Shown one piece after another: positions 51,451 to 62,794 of a stretch of 64,000 bases of DNA. The DNA comes from Ornithinimicrobium cryptoxanthini. GTDB lineage: Bacteria; Actinomycetota; Actinomycetes; Actinomycetales; Dermatophilaceae. Where the stretch lies: the NCBI RefSeq assembly GCF_023923205.1, contig NZ_CP099490.1, forward strand, positions 3,224,001 through 3,288,000. Direction: 5' to 3'. The notes under the pieces were generated by a model that was not told where the DNA came from, searched no databases, and saw nothing but the letters and a program-made list of their open reading frames with translations. Numbering within the stretch: the stretch's first letter is position 1; every line of letters starts with the position of its first letter. The translations under genes and the position numbers were made by a program.

Positions 51451-52224
51451 ATGCGCACCACCCGAACCCGACTCGCCCCCCTCGCCATTGCCGCCCTGGT
51501 CGGCCTGCCGTTCCTCGCGGCAGCACCTGCCTCGGCCGACGACCACTCAGGCACGGAGCTGTCCGGCACCCTGACCGAGCTGAACGACTCCGGGGCTTCA
51601 GGCACCGCCTGGGGCATGCTCGAGGGCAACGAGCTGCACGTCATCCTGGAGACGCAGGGGCTGCTCGACGGCGCCCCGCACGCCCAGCACATCCACATCG
51701 GCGGCATGAACATGTGCCCCGGTGCGGACGTGGAGGGCACCGGCCCCAACGGGGAGCTGCAGACCTCTGACGGTGTGCCGTCCTACGGCGGTGTCGCCCT
51801 GAGCCTGACCAACGAGCCCGGCATGACGAGCGGGGAGCACGCGCTGGACGTCGCGAACTTCCCGGCCATGGGCAGCTACACCTACGAGCGCACCATCGAG
51901 GTGGACGACGCCACGGCAGCCGACATCGCCGAGGGCAACGGTGTGGTCGTCGTGCACGGGGTCGACCACAACGGCAGCGGCACCTACGACGGTGACGCCA
52001 TGTCTGACCTGGACCCGGCACTGCCGGCCGAGGCCACCAACCCCGCCCTGTGCGGCGTCTTCGAGGTCGCCCAGATGTCGATGCCCGAGGACGGCGTCGC
52101 CACCGGAGGTGCCAGCACGGCTGGCACCGAGCACACCGGCATCCTCGCCCTGGGTGCGCTGACCCTGGCCGTCGGTGGCCTGGGCCTGGCCGGCACCCGT
52201 CGGCGCGCCGGTGAGCGCGGCTGA
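51451..52224 (+). CDS. Secreted CHRD-domain-like protein with C-terminal anchor
   Basis: 257 residues. A signal peptide (LAPLAIAALVGLPFLAAAPASA) is cleaved near residue 30. The middle part is CHRD-like, with ELHVILETQGLLDGAPHAQHIHIGG and a Cys in NMCPGADVEG, LSLTNEPG and VVVHGVDHNGSGTYDGDAM. The C-terminus is a sorting-signal-like anchor: STAGTEHTG, a hydrophobic stretch (ILALGALTLAVGGLGLAG) and TRRRAGERG. There is no canonical LPXTG. The sortase gene follows after 3 bp, so the protein is its probable substrate. Confidence 0.78.
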   Translation: MRTTRTRLAPLAIAALVGLPFLAAAPASADDHSGTELSGTLTELNDSGASGTAWGMLEGNELHVILETQGLLDGAPHAQHIHIGGMNMCPGADVEGTGPNGELQTSDGVPSYGGVALSLTNEPGMTSGEHALDVANFPAMGSYTYERTIEVDDATAADIAEGNGVVVVHGVDHNGSGTYDGDAMSDLDPALPAEATNPALCGVFEVAQMSMPEDGVATGGASTAGTEHTGILALGALTLAVGGLGLAGTRRRAGERG

Positions 52225-52227
52225 CCG

Positions 52228-52986
52228 ATGAGCTCAGCAACACCTGGGGGCCGCGGACGCCGTATGACGTTCGCGGCCTTCGGGCTGCTCCTGGCCGTGG
52301 GCGTCGGACTCCTCTGGTGGGCCACCAGCAACCAGGTCGGTGAGCCACCCACACCGGCGAGCGCCCGGCATACGGCCCAGACAACACCGGACAGCAGCCC
52401 CCCACCCTCTGGCAGCGAGGCTGCGCCGTCGACCGACACCTCTGCCAGGACCACCAGCCCTCCTGGGGCCGCGGACACCGCAGGGGAGTCCGCATCCCCA
52501 GGAGCCAGCCCCGACACGGCCGAGGCGCTCCCGGCCTCAGAGCCGGTGCGGGTCAGCATCCCCTCGATCGACGTGGAGAGCCCGCTGCACGCACTGGGTC
52601 TGGCTGACGACGGCACCCTGGAGGTCCCCAGCGGCGAGCGCTACGACGAAGCCGCGTGGTACTCCGGCTCCCCCACCCCCGGTGAGGCCGGACCCGCGGT
52701 CATCGAGGGGCACGTCACGAGCCAGGGGTCGGTGCCGAGCGTGTTCTTCGAGCTCGGTGCCCTCGAGACCGGCGACCTGGTCGAGGTCGAGCGCGAGGAC
52801 GGCACGACGGCCACATTCGAGGTCTATGGCGCGCAGAGCTTCCCCAAGGACGAGTTCCCCAAGGCGACGGTCTATGGCAACACCGAGGGTCCGGAGCTGC
52901 GCCTGATCACCTGCGGCGGGACCTACGACCCGGCGCGTCGGGCGCACCTGGACAACATCGTCGTGTTTGCCCGGATGGTGCCGTGA
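52228..52986 (+). CDS. Class F sortase
   Basis: 252 residues. An N-terminal signal-anchor (MTFAAFGLLLAVGVGLLWW) is followed by a Pro/Ser/Thr-rich linker of about 80 residues and the sortase beta-barrel: VRVSIPSIDVESPLHALGL, catalytic His in VIEGHVTS, Cys in RLITCGGTYD and Arg in ARRAHLDNIVV. It would attach the preceding CHRD protein to the cell surface. Order CHRD-sortase-SigK-RskA argues for one surface-stress module. Confidence 0.87.
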   Translation: MSSATPGGRGRRMTFAAFGLLLAVGVGLLWWATSNQVGEPPTPASARHTAQTTPDSSPPPSGSEAAPSTDTSARTTSPPGAADTAGESASPGASPDTAEALPASEPVRVSIPSIDVESPLHALGLADDGTLEVPSGERYDEAAWYSGSPTPGEAGPAVIEGHVTSQGSVPSVFFELGALETGDLVEVEREDGTTATFEVYGAQSFPKDEFPKATVYGNTEGPELRLITCGGTYDPARRAHLDNIVVFARMVP

Positions 52987-53059
52987 CCGAGGGAGCCGAG
53001 GCGGTCATCGGCCACTCTTCCGAGCGGCCGGAGCAGTCCCGTTAGTGCATGATGGGCCG

Positions 53060-53620
53060 GTGACGGATGACCCCGGGCGGGACCTGTCCCGGCTGCTGAC
53101 GGCCTCAGCGTCAGGAGACCAGGACAGTTTCGCGGCGCTCTATGACGCCACGGCTCCGCGGGTCCTGGGCCTGGTGCTGCGGGTCCTGCGGGACCGGGCT
53201 CAGGCGGAGGAGGTCACCCAGGAGGTCTTCCTGCAGGTATGGCGCACGGCTGGGTCGTTCGACTCCTCCCGCGGGAGCGCCCTGGGCTGGCTCCTGACGC
53301 TGGCGCACCGACGGGCGGTGGACCGGGTCCGGTCGGTGGTCGCCCAATCCAGGAGGGACGTCGCCTACGAATCACAGAGCGTCACCACACCGTTCGACAG
53401 CACCGCCGAGATCGCTGAGGGACGGTTGGAGGCCACCGAGGTGCATGTTGCTCTCGGGGCGCTGACCGCGACCCAGCGGTCGGCGGTCGAGCTCGCCTTC
53501 TTTGACGGGCTGACGCACAGCGAGGTCTCGGAGAGACTGGGCGTGCCGCTCGGCACGGCCAAGACGAGGATCAGGGACGGCCTGAGACGGATGCGCAACG
53601 AGTTGGGAGGTGCACGGTGA
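53060..53620 (+). CDS. sigK: ECF sigma factor, SigK-like
   Basis: 186 residues. Region 2 (SFAALYDATAPRVLGLVLRVL, QAEEVTQEVFLQVWR) binds -10 DNA and core polymerase; region 4 (LTATQRSAVELAFFDGLTHSEVSERL, GTAKTRIRDGLRRMR) binds -35 DNA. The split layout matches the SigK group. GTG 53060 has no clear Shine-Dalgarno. The anti-sigma gene overlaps as GTGA, so they are translationally coupled. The likely autoregulated promoter is at 51391-51417. Confidence 0.85.
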   Translation: MTDDPGRDLSRLLTASASGDQDSFAALYDATAPRVLGLVLRVLRDRAQAEEVTQEVFLQVWRTAGSFDSSRGSALGWLLTLAHRRAVDRVRSVVAQSRRDVAYESQSVTTPFDSTAEIAEGRLEATEVHVALGALTATQRSAVELAFFDGLTHSEVSERLGVPLGTAKTRIRDGLRRMRNELGGAR

Positions 53621-54498
53621 GCCAGCGCGACGACAACGAGCGCGACGACAACCTGGGCCCGCGTCGGGGCGATGCGGCAGACCCCGTCGGCCTCCCCGAC
53701 CCGCACGACCTGGCAGCTGCCTATGCCCTTGACGCGGTCGACGACGCCGAGCGCGCCGCCTTCGAGGCACACCTGGAGGGGTGTCCGGACTGCCGGCGGG
53801 AGGTCGCCGAGCTCACCGAGACAGCGCTGGCGCTCAGCGACGGCCTCGAGGTGGAGCCTGCGCCCGCGCTGCGCGAGCAGCTGCTCGCGCAGGTCGCCGT
53901 CACCCCGCAGGACGCCCCCACCTCGCAGGACGCCCCCACCTCGCAGGACGCCGTCACCTCGCGGGACGCCGTCGCCACGCAGGACGCCGTCACCTCGCAG
54001 GACGGCAGGCCTGACGAGCTTGCCGACCGCCGGGCCGCACGGCACCGCGCCCCCGGGCGGTTCAGCCGGTGGGTCCTGGCCGGTGCTGCGGCGGCTGCCG
54101 TCGCCGTCGGCGCCATCGCAGTCACCCAGTGGCCGGACGACGCGTCGGACCCCTCGATCGTGGCGGTGCAGGAGGTCCTGGACGCCCCCGACGCGGTCCG
54201 GGCCTCAGGGTCGGTCGACGGTGCCACGGTCACGGTCGTGACGGCATACTCGATCGATCGGTCCGTCGTGGTGACCGAGGGCCTGGCGGACGCGCCCGAG
54301 GGGCAGGACTATCAGCTGTGGTTCGTGGGCGGGGACGGCGCTGCGGTGTCGGCCGGGCTGCTGCCGCGCGACGACGACCAGTTCCTGCTCGAGGGCGACC
54401 CCGGGGAGGCGGTTGCCGTCGGGATCACGCTCGAGCCCGCTGGAGGCTCCGAGCAGCCTACGAGCGACCCGCTGGTGGCGGTCCCGCTCGAGGGTTAG
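53617..54498 (+). CDS. rskA: Anti-sigma-K factor, RskA family
   Basis: 293 residues. The cytoplasmic N-terminus carries the zinc-binding anti-sigma motif (AHLEGCPDCRREVAEL, His-x3-Cys-x2-Cys). A hexapeptide-repeat linker (about 99-128) follows, then a membrane span (WVLAGAAAAAVAVGAIAV, near residue 150) and an extracytoplasmic RskA domain ending LWFVGGDGAAVSAGLLPRD and GITLEPAGGSEQPT. Regulated proteolysis of such factors releases SigK. Coupled to sigK by GTGA. Confidence 0.87.
   Translation: MSQRDDNERDDNLGPRRGDAADPVGLPDPHDLAAAYALDAVDDAERAAFEAHLEGCPDCRREVAELTETALALSDGLEVEPAPALREQLLAQVAVTPQDAPTSQDAPTSQDAVTSRDAVATQDAVTSQDGRPDELADRRAARHRAPGRFSRWVLAGAAAAAVAVGAIAVTQWPDDASDPSIVAVQEVLDAPDAVRASGSVDGATVTVVTAYSIDRSVVVTEGLADAPEGQDYQLWFVGGDGAAVSAGLLPRDDDQFLLEGDPGEAVAVGITLEPAGGSEQPTSDPLVAVPLEG
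53911..54000 (+). repeat. 18-bp coding tandem repeat in the anti-sigma linker
   Basis: Five in-frame 18-bp copies encoding DAPTSQ (twice) and DAVTSR, DAVATQ, DAVTSQ. The first two DNA copies are identical, suggesting recent duplication. It lies between the zinc motif and the membrane span. Confidence 0.92.
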
Positions 54499-54635
54499 CG
54501 TCAGACGCAGGTCGGCGTCCTCCCCGTGGCCCTGTTCTTGCACCGGACTGACCGCTGGGATCAGGTATAGTGAACCCGCGCCGGAGCGATCCGGCGTCCT
54601 GTCTGCGCAGGTCAGATCTCTGTCAGCGCAGACCC

Positions 54636-54709
54636 GGCCAGGTAGCTCAGTTGGTACGAGCGTCCGACTGAAAATCGGAAGGTCGGCGGTTCGACCCCGC
54701 CCCTGGCCA
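54636..54709 (+). tRNA. tRNA-Phe (anticodon GAA)
   Basis: Acceptor GGCCAGG/CCTGGCC, D arm GCTCAGTTGGTACGAGC, anticodon arm TCCGA-CTGAAAA-TCGGA, T arm with GGTTCGACCCC. Genomic CCA follows the discriminator A. TATAGT at 54566-54571 may be its -10. Confidence 0.95.
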
Positions 54710-54803
54710 CCACCACGCCTCGCGCAACAGCCGCAGGTCGCACGCCGCGATCTGCGGCCTTTGTGTCGCTGGCAGATCCAGCCGTTAGGCTGCACCGACG
54801 AAA

Positions 54804-54820
54804 ATGCGCAGTCTGCGCAT
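54804..54820. promoter_or_regulatory. Palindromic operator upstream of taurine-type importer
   Basis: ATGCGCA-GTC-TGCGCAT, perfect 7+3+7 inverted repeat 30 bp before the permease start. The same TGCGCA-GAC element forms an inverted repeat before tRNA-Phe (54601-54608 with 54626-54633). Probably bound by a repressor encoded elsewhere. Confidence 0.6.
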
Positions 54821-54850
54821 GGCGATATCACGGACGGACACCTCACTCTG

Positions 54851-55729
54851 ATGGGCAACCCACCCGCTCCGGCCGACCACCTGGGCCAGTCGCTCAAGGT
54901 CGTGGCCGATCACAAGCGCTCGCGCAGGACCCGGCGGTTCCGCAAGCTCGCGCTCAGCGCGGTGGTGCTCGTGGTGTTCATCGCGATCTGGTGGTTGGTC
55001 ACTGCGGCGGGCTGGATCAAGCCGCTCTATCTCCCCAGCCCGAAGGCCGTCTGGGACGCCTTCGTCCAGTCAAACTCGTGCCGGACCGTGGGGGCCGACC
55101 GCACTGTCTGCGGCGAGCAGAACTACTACATGTGGGAGCACCTGCTCGCCTCGCTGCAACGGATCAGTGTCGGCGTGGGCGTGGCCATCATCCTCGGTCC
55201 GATCGTCGGCTTCCTGATGGCCAGCATCCAGTGGCTCAACGACGCGCTGGAGCCCTACCTCAACTTCCTGCGCTCGCTGCCGCCGCTGGGCTACATCGGG
55301 CTGCTCCTCGTCTGGTTCGGCATCGGCAACACCTCGAAATACTGGCTGCTCTTCCTCGCCGCCTTCCCGCCCATCGTCATCGCCACGATCAACGGGGTGC
55401 GGGGGGTGCGCCAGGACAGCATCCACGCCGCACGGTCCATGGGCGCCAGTCACTGGCAGGTAGGACGTTATGTGGTCCTGCCCTCGACCCTGCCGGAGCT
55501 GATCGGCGGCATCCGGATCGCGGTCGGCTTTGCCTGGACCACCGTCGTCGCCGCCGAGCTCAATGCCGGCATCCCCGGGATCGGCGGGCTCGCCTATGTC
55601 TCGGGCCAGCAGCTGCACACCGCCCTGACCATCGCCTGCATCATCGTCATCGGGCTGGCAGCCGTCGCCCTCGACGCCATCATCAAACACCTGGGGACCA
55701 TGCTGGTGCCCTGGTATGGCAAAGCGTGA
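54851..55729 (+). CDS. ABC transporter permease, TauC-type
   Basis: 292 residues. After a basic N-terminus (KRSRRTRRFRKLAL) come about six spans (SAVVLVVFIAIWWLVTAAG, VGVGVAIILGPIVGFLM, GYIGLLLVWFG, WLLFLAAFPPIVIATI, RIAVGFAWTTVVAAEL, IACIIVIGLAAVALDAI). The EAA-like loop is SIHAARSMGASHWQVGRYVVLP. It belongs with the binding protein and ATPase downstream, in an unusual permease-first order. Ligand probably a sulfonate or similar anion. Confidence 0.87.
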   Translation: MGNPPAPADHLGQSLKVVADHKRSRRTRRFRKLALSAVVLVVFIAIWWLVTAAGWIKPLYLPSPKAVWDAFVQSNSCRTVGADRTVCGEQNYYMWEHLLASLQRISVGVGVAIILGPIVGFLMASIQWLNDALEPYLNFLRSLPPLGYIGLLLVWFGIGNTSKYWLLFLAAFPPIVIATINGVRGVRQDSIHAARSMGASHWQVGRYVVLPSTLPELIGGIRIAVGFAWTTVVAAELNAGIPGIGGLAYVSGQQLHTALTIACIIVIGLAAVALDAIIKHLGTMLVPWYGKA

Positions 55730-55745
55730 CCCAAGGAGAAGACCT

Positions 55746-56831
55746 ATGACTCAGTCCCGTTCCCGCACCGCACGCTCGGCCGTCCTGGCTGGCGTGGGCA
55801 TCGCCGCGCTCGCCCTGACCGGCTGCGTCGATGACAACCGGACCAGCAACCCCGACAGCGAGCAGGGTGCCGGCGGGGCCGAGTGCCCCGTAGAGGTCAA
55901 CGAGGATGTCGAGACGGCGGTGCGCATCGCCTATCAGCCGATCCCCAACGGTGACCTGATCGTGCGCGACCACGGGTGGCTCGAGAGCTGCCTGCCCAAC
56001 GCGGACATCACCTGGTCCAAGTTCGCCTCCGGCGGCGAGGTCATCCAGGCCTTCGGGTCCGGCTCCGTCGACCTCGGGCTCGTCGGCTCGAGCCCGGCGA
56101 CCAAGGCCGTATCCCCGCCCGTCAGCGTCGACATGCAGGTCATCTGGATCCACGACGTGATCGGGGACGCGGAGTCGCTGGTCGTCCAGGAGGGCGCCGG
56201 CGAGAGCCTGGCTGATTTGGAGGGCAAGAAGGTCGCCGTGCCGTTCGCCTCGACCGCCCACTACTCCCTGCTCGCGGCCCTCGAGCGCGAGGGAATGACC
56301 GCCACCGACCTGGATCTGATCAACCTCTCCCCCGACGCCATGCTGGCCGCCTGGGAACGCCAGGAGATCGACGCCGCCTGGGTGTGGGCCCCGACGCTGC
56401 CGGTGCTCGTCGAGACCGGCACCATCATCCTGTCGGCCAAGGACACAGCCGAGGCAGGAGCACCGACCTTCGACCTGGCCGGCGCCACGACCGAGTTCGT
56501 GGAGACCAACCCCGAGTTCATGCAGGTGTGGACGGCAGTGCAGAACGAGGCGGTCACGATGATCAAGGACGACCCGGAGGCAGCTGCCGCCTCGATCGCG
56601 GTCCAGCTCGGCATCTCCCCCGAGGAGGTCACCGCCCAGCTGGGCGGTTACACCTACCTCGACGCTGCAGAGCAGGCCGGCGACGACTACTTCGGTGGCC
56701 AGCTCGCCCAGGACCTGATCAACACCGCAGACTTCCTCGTCACCCAGGACGAGATCGACGAGGTCAACACCGCAGAGGCCTACGAGGCGGCGATCTATCG
56801 CGACTCCATCGACCAGGTCGCCGGGCAGTGA
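55746..56831 (+). CDS. Taurine-type ABC substrate-binding lipoprotein
   Basis: 361 residues. Signal peptide ending in lipobox LALTGC near residue 26. The periplasmic-binding domain shows VRIAYQPIPNGDLIVRD, GSVDLGLVGSSPATKAV, KKVAVPFASTAHYSLL and WERQEIDAAWVWAPTL, the TauA pattern. AAGGAG precedes ATG 55746. Two cysteines (ECPVEV, ESCLPN) could form a disulfide. Stop overlaps the ATPase start by GTGA. Confidence 0.88.
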   Translation: MTQSRSRTARSAVLAGVGIAALALTGCVDDNRTSNPDSEQGAGGAECPVEVNEDVETAVRIAYQPIPNGDLIVRDHGWLESCLPNADITWSKFASGGEVIQAFGSGSVDLGLVGSSPATKAVSPPVSVDMQVIWIHDVIGDAESLVVQEGAGESLADLEGKKVAVPFASTAHYSLLAALEREGMTATDLDLINLSPDAMLAAWERQEIDAAWVWAPTLPVLVETGTIILSAKDTAEAGAPTFDLAGATTEFVETNPEFMQVWTAVQNEAVTMIKDDPEAAAASIAVQLGISPEEVTAQLGGYTYLDAAEQAGDDYFGGQLAQDLINTADFLVTQDEIDEVNTAEAYEAAIYRDSIDQVAGQ

Positions 56832-57613
56832 GCTTCTCGCTGGAGCGGATCTCCCAGCGCTATCTCACCGACAGCGGGGAGATCGTCCACGCCGTGGAGG
56901 ACACCACGATCGAGGTGGACACCGGCCAGTTCGTCTGCGTCGTGGGGCCGTCCGGCTGCGGCAAGACCACCTTGCTCAAGATCCTCGCGGGCTTCCTGGA
57001 GCCCACCGGAGGCGTGGCCCGGGCCAACGGCGTCCCGATCAAGGGGCCGTCCTGGGAGCGGGGCGTCGTCTTCCAGGCAGCCAACCTCTATCCCTGGCTG
57101 ACCGCGCGCAAGAATGTCGAGCTGGGGTTGAAGTTCCGCGGCGTCGCCGCGGACATCCGCGCCAGCACCGCCGAGGCGTGCCTGGACCTGGTGGGGCTGG
57201 GCGGCTTCGAGGACAAGAAGCCCTATGAGCTGTCCGGCGGCATGCAGCAGCGCACGCAGATCGCCCGGGTCCTGGCCAATGACCCCGAGATCATCCTGAT
57301 GGACGAACCGTTCGGCGCACTCGACGCGCTGACCCGCGAGCGCCTCCAGATGGACCTGCTGAAGATCTCCCGCGAGCGCCGCAAGACGGTCTTCTTCATC
57401 ACGCACAGCGTGGAGGAGGCGATCATCCTCGGCGACCGGGTGCTCGTCATGAGTCCCCGCCCCGGCCGCGTTGTGCTGGACGAGAAGGTCGAGATCTCCA
57501 AAAAGTACGGCCGCCTCCTCGACGGCAAGGAGCTTCGCTCGACCCCGGAGTTCACGCAGCTGCGCGACCAGATCAGCGACACCATCTATGCCGGTCAGGC
57601 GTCAGCCGACTAA
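56828..57613 (+). CDS. ABC transporter ATP-binding protein, TauB-type
   Basis: 261 residues with Walker A GPSGCGKTT, Q-loop VVFQAANLYPWLT, signature LSGGMQQRTQIARVL, Walker B IILMDEPFGALD and H-loop FFITHSVEEA. GTG 56828 overlaps the binding-protein stop. Its last codons and TAA stop lie in the first copy of a 30-bp tandem repeat, whose second copy repeats a stop in the same frame. Confidence 0.9.
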   Translation: MSFSLERISQRYLTDSGEIVHAVEDTTIEVDTGQFVCVVGPSGCGKTTLLKILAGFLEPTGGVARANGVPIKGPSWERGVVFQAANLYPWLTARKNVELGLKFRGVAADIRASTAEACLDLVGLGGFEDKKPYELSGGMQQRTQIARVLANDPEIILMDEPFGALDALTRERLQMDLLKISRERRKTVFFITHSVEEAIILGDRVLVMSPRPGRVVLDEKVEISKKYGRLLDGKELRSTPEFTQLRDQISDTIYAGQASAD

Positions 57614-57667
57614 CCTCCGATCGGCTCGGCGTCAGCCGACTGACCTCCGGTCGGCTCGGCGTCAGCC
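57599..57667 (+). repeat. 30-bp tandem repeat spanning the ATPase stop codon
   Basis: Two 30-bp units (57599-57628, 57629-57658; beginning GCGTCAGCCGACT) and a 9-bp partial third. Copies differ at three positions. Each full unit ends SAD-stop in frame, with TAA in the first and TGA in the second. Confidence 0.92.
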
Positions 57668-57736
57668 ATGATGGAGACCTGGGCGCTGAGTCCGGGCCCA
57701 GCCCCACTGGCCGCGACCCCCTGCGGAGGGCCACCG

Positions 57737-58528
57737 ATGAACAAGCTGACTGCAGTCCTCGAGGACCTGGAGGCAGAGTCCCTCGCGCTGGACACCGTCG
57801 TCGCCTCGCTGGACGAGGAGGGCTGGCGCACCGCCACCCCTGCCGAGAGGTGGGACATCGCGACGCAGATCGCGCACCTGGCGTGGACCGACGGGGCCAC
57901 GGTCGCCGCGGCCGCACAGGGCGCGAGCTGGGCCCAGCTCTCGCGGGAGGCCGAGCAGGACATCACCGGGCTCGTGGATCGGGAGGCTCTGCAGGGTGCC
58001 GGCGTCGCACCAGCCGAGCTGCTCTCGCGGTGGCGCCGGTCCCGCGCCACTCTGGTCGAAACGCTGCGCGCCGTGCCGGAGGGCAGCAAGCTCCCGTGGT
58101 TCGGCCCACCCATGAGCGCCACCTCGATGGCCACCGCCCGCCTCATGGAGACGTGGGCTCACTCGGTCGACGTGCACGACGCTCTCGGCCTCGAGCCGAC
58201 GCGCACGGACCGCGTCCGGCATGTCGCGCTCCTGGGCGCACTCACGCGAGGATTCGCCTTCCGCGCCCACGGCCAGCCCGACCCGGACGAGGTGTTCGTC
58301 TCGCTGACGCTCCCGTCCGGCGCGCAGTGGCAGCACGGAGATCCCGGTGCCGCCGATGTGGTGCGCGGATCGGCCTACGACTTCGCGCTGAGGGTGACCC
58401 AGCGGCGCCACCGTGACGACCTTGATCTCGTCGCGGAGGGGCCAGGGGCAGACCAGTGGCTGGACCTCGCCCAAGCCTTCGCGGGACCACCCGGCCCGGG
58501 CCGCGCCCCCGCGGCACCCGTCGGCTGA
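57737..58528 (+). CDS. TIGR03084-type metal-binding (DinB/mycothiol-dependent-like) protein
   Basis: 263 residues. The N-terminal helical bundle resembles maleylpyruvate isomerase/DinB proteins, with metal-ligand histidines in ATQIAHLAWTDG (about residue 50) and METWAHSVDVHDALG (about 140-150). The C-terminal domain ends with RVTQRRHRDDLDL. GGAGGG precedes ATG 57737. Many relatives bind Zn or Ni and use mycothiol; a detoxifying role is possible but not shown. It follows the importer operon after the tandem repeat. Confidence 0.75.
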   Translation: MNKLTAVLEDLEAESLALDTVVASLDEEGWRTATPAERWDIATQIAHLAWTDGATVAAAAQGASWAQLSREAEQDITGLVDREALQGAGVAPAELLSRWRRSRATLVETLRAVPEGSKLPWFGPPMSATSMATARLMETWAHSVDVHDALGLEPTRTDRVRHVALLGALTRGFAFRAHGQPDPDEVFVSLTLPSGAQWQHGDPGAADVVRGSAYDFALRVTQRRHRDDLDLVAEGPGADQWLDLAQAFAGPPGPGRAPAAPVG

Positions 58529-58564
58529 CCAATCCCCCGATGTGGCTGCAGGTCCCGCAGCTGA

Positions 58565-58616
58565 ATGAGTCCCGCAGCGTGAGTCACTCCCGCAGGCGCG
58601 AGTCACTCCCGGCGCC
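58565..58616 (-). repeat. 19-bp tandem repeat at the 3' end of the DHFR-like gene
   Basis: Copies GTGAGTCACTCCCGCAGGC (58579-58597) and GCGAGTCACTCCCGGCGCC (58598-58616), preceded by a shorter relative at 58565-58578. On the minus strand each of the two full units contains GAGTGACTC; the TGA in one is the stop codon of the reductase gene. Confidence 0.8.
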
Positions 58617-59160
58617 GATAGGCCACCACCGAGTTGCCCGCTGACGTGCGCACCAGGTCGACGAGCTCCAACCGCGTCATGGGGTCGCCCGGGTGGAAGA
58701 GCCGACGGAAGCCGCCGCCGGCGACGACAGGGTGCACGATCAGCGTGAGCTCGTCGAGCAGCCCGGCCAGGAACAGGTCGCGCACCACGGTGATGCTGCC
58801 CTGCACCCCGATGTCGCCTCCCTGCGACCGCTTCAGGTTGCGGATGTGCTCGTGCAGATCGCCCTCGATGACCCTGGAGTTCTGCCAGGTCAACGGCTCC
58901 GTGAGAGTGGTGGAGGCGACATGTTTGGGCACCGGGTTGATGAAGTTGGCGAAGACATCATCCTCCGCAGGAGCAGAGGAGGGCCAGTAGTCAGCCCACT
59001 CCTGATAGGTCACCCGTCCCAGGACGACGTCGTCGATCCCCCCGATCGTCCGCGTCATCAGCTCGCCGAGCTCTGCGTCAAAACTGTCGAACTGCCACTT
59101 GTCGGGTCCCTCGACGGCTCCGTCGAGGGAGCTGAACAGTCCGGTGATCACCTTGCGCAT
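58603..59160 (-). CDS. Dihydrofolate reductase-like (RibD C-terminal domain) protein
   Basis: 185 residues of the RibD_C/YyaP group: MRKVITGLFSSLDGAVEGPD, VLGRVTYQEWADYWP, and the NADP-site segment GDIGVQGSITVVRDLFLAGLLDE. Probably a small-molecule reductase; these are not the folate enzyme. ATG 59160 is chosen because GGAGGG lies 5 nt upstream within the longer frame from 59172. An inverted repeat CCGGTC/GACCGG (59180-59199) just upstream could be an operator. Confidence 0.82.
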   Translation of the reverse strand: MRKVITGLFSSLDGAVEGPDKWQFDSFDAELGELMTRTIGGIDDVVLGRVTYQEWADYWPSSAPAEDDVFANFINPVPKHVASTTLTEPLTWQNSRVIEGDLHEHIRNLKRSQGGDIGVQGSITVVRDLFLAGLLDELTLIVHPVVAGGGFRRLFHPGDPMTRLELVDLVRTSAGNSVVAYRRRE

Positions 59161-59277
59161 GAGGCCCTCCATCAGTAGTCCGGTCGACAGACAGACCGGT
59201 GACCGGCCCCAGACTCATCGCGCAGCACCCCTCGGACCTCACCGTCTCGCCTCACGCGCCGTGGCGCGATCAACGCC

Positions 59278-62626
<3,349 letters not shown>

Positions 62627-62717
62627 CCGGTGATCCTGTCATCCTGCTTCCCCAAACCCTGCTTCCCGGTGTTCTCCTGCCCTGAGTTCACCCGGGGTTC
62701 TCTTGACCTCGGGTTCC

Positions 62718-62731
62718 TTGACCTGGATCAA
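62718..62731. promoter_or_regulatory. FNR/CRP-family binding site
   Basis: TTGAC-CTGG-ATCAA differs at one base from the FNR consensus TTGAT-N4-ATCAA. It is 63 bp upstream of the HMA-fold gene and 91 bp upstream of the divergent unknown gene. A CRP/FNR protein with the FNR-type recognition helix is encoded 0.4 kb away. Confidence 0.65.
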
Positions 62732-62794
62732 GGACAGCGAGCGCAACGGGCGAGACGCTGGGTGGAACCCACCGGCCCTCGAGGAATGAGCACC

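Noticed and set aside
54538..54571. TTGCAC/TATAGT as a complete promoter for tRNA-Phe
   Set aside because: The spacer is 22 bp, too long for a standard sigma-70-type promoter; only the -10 is plausible.
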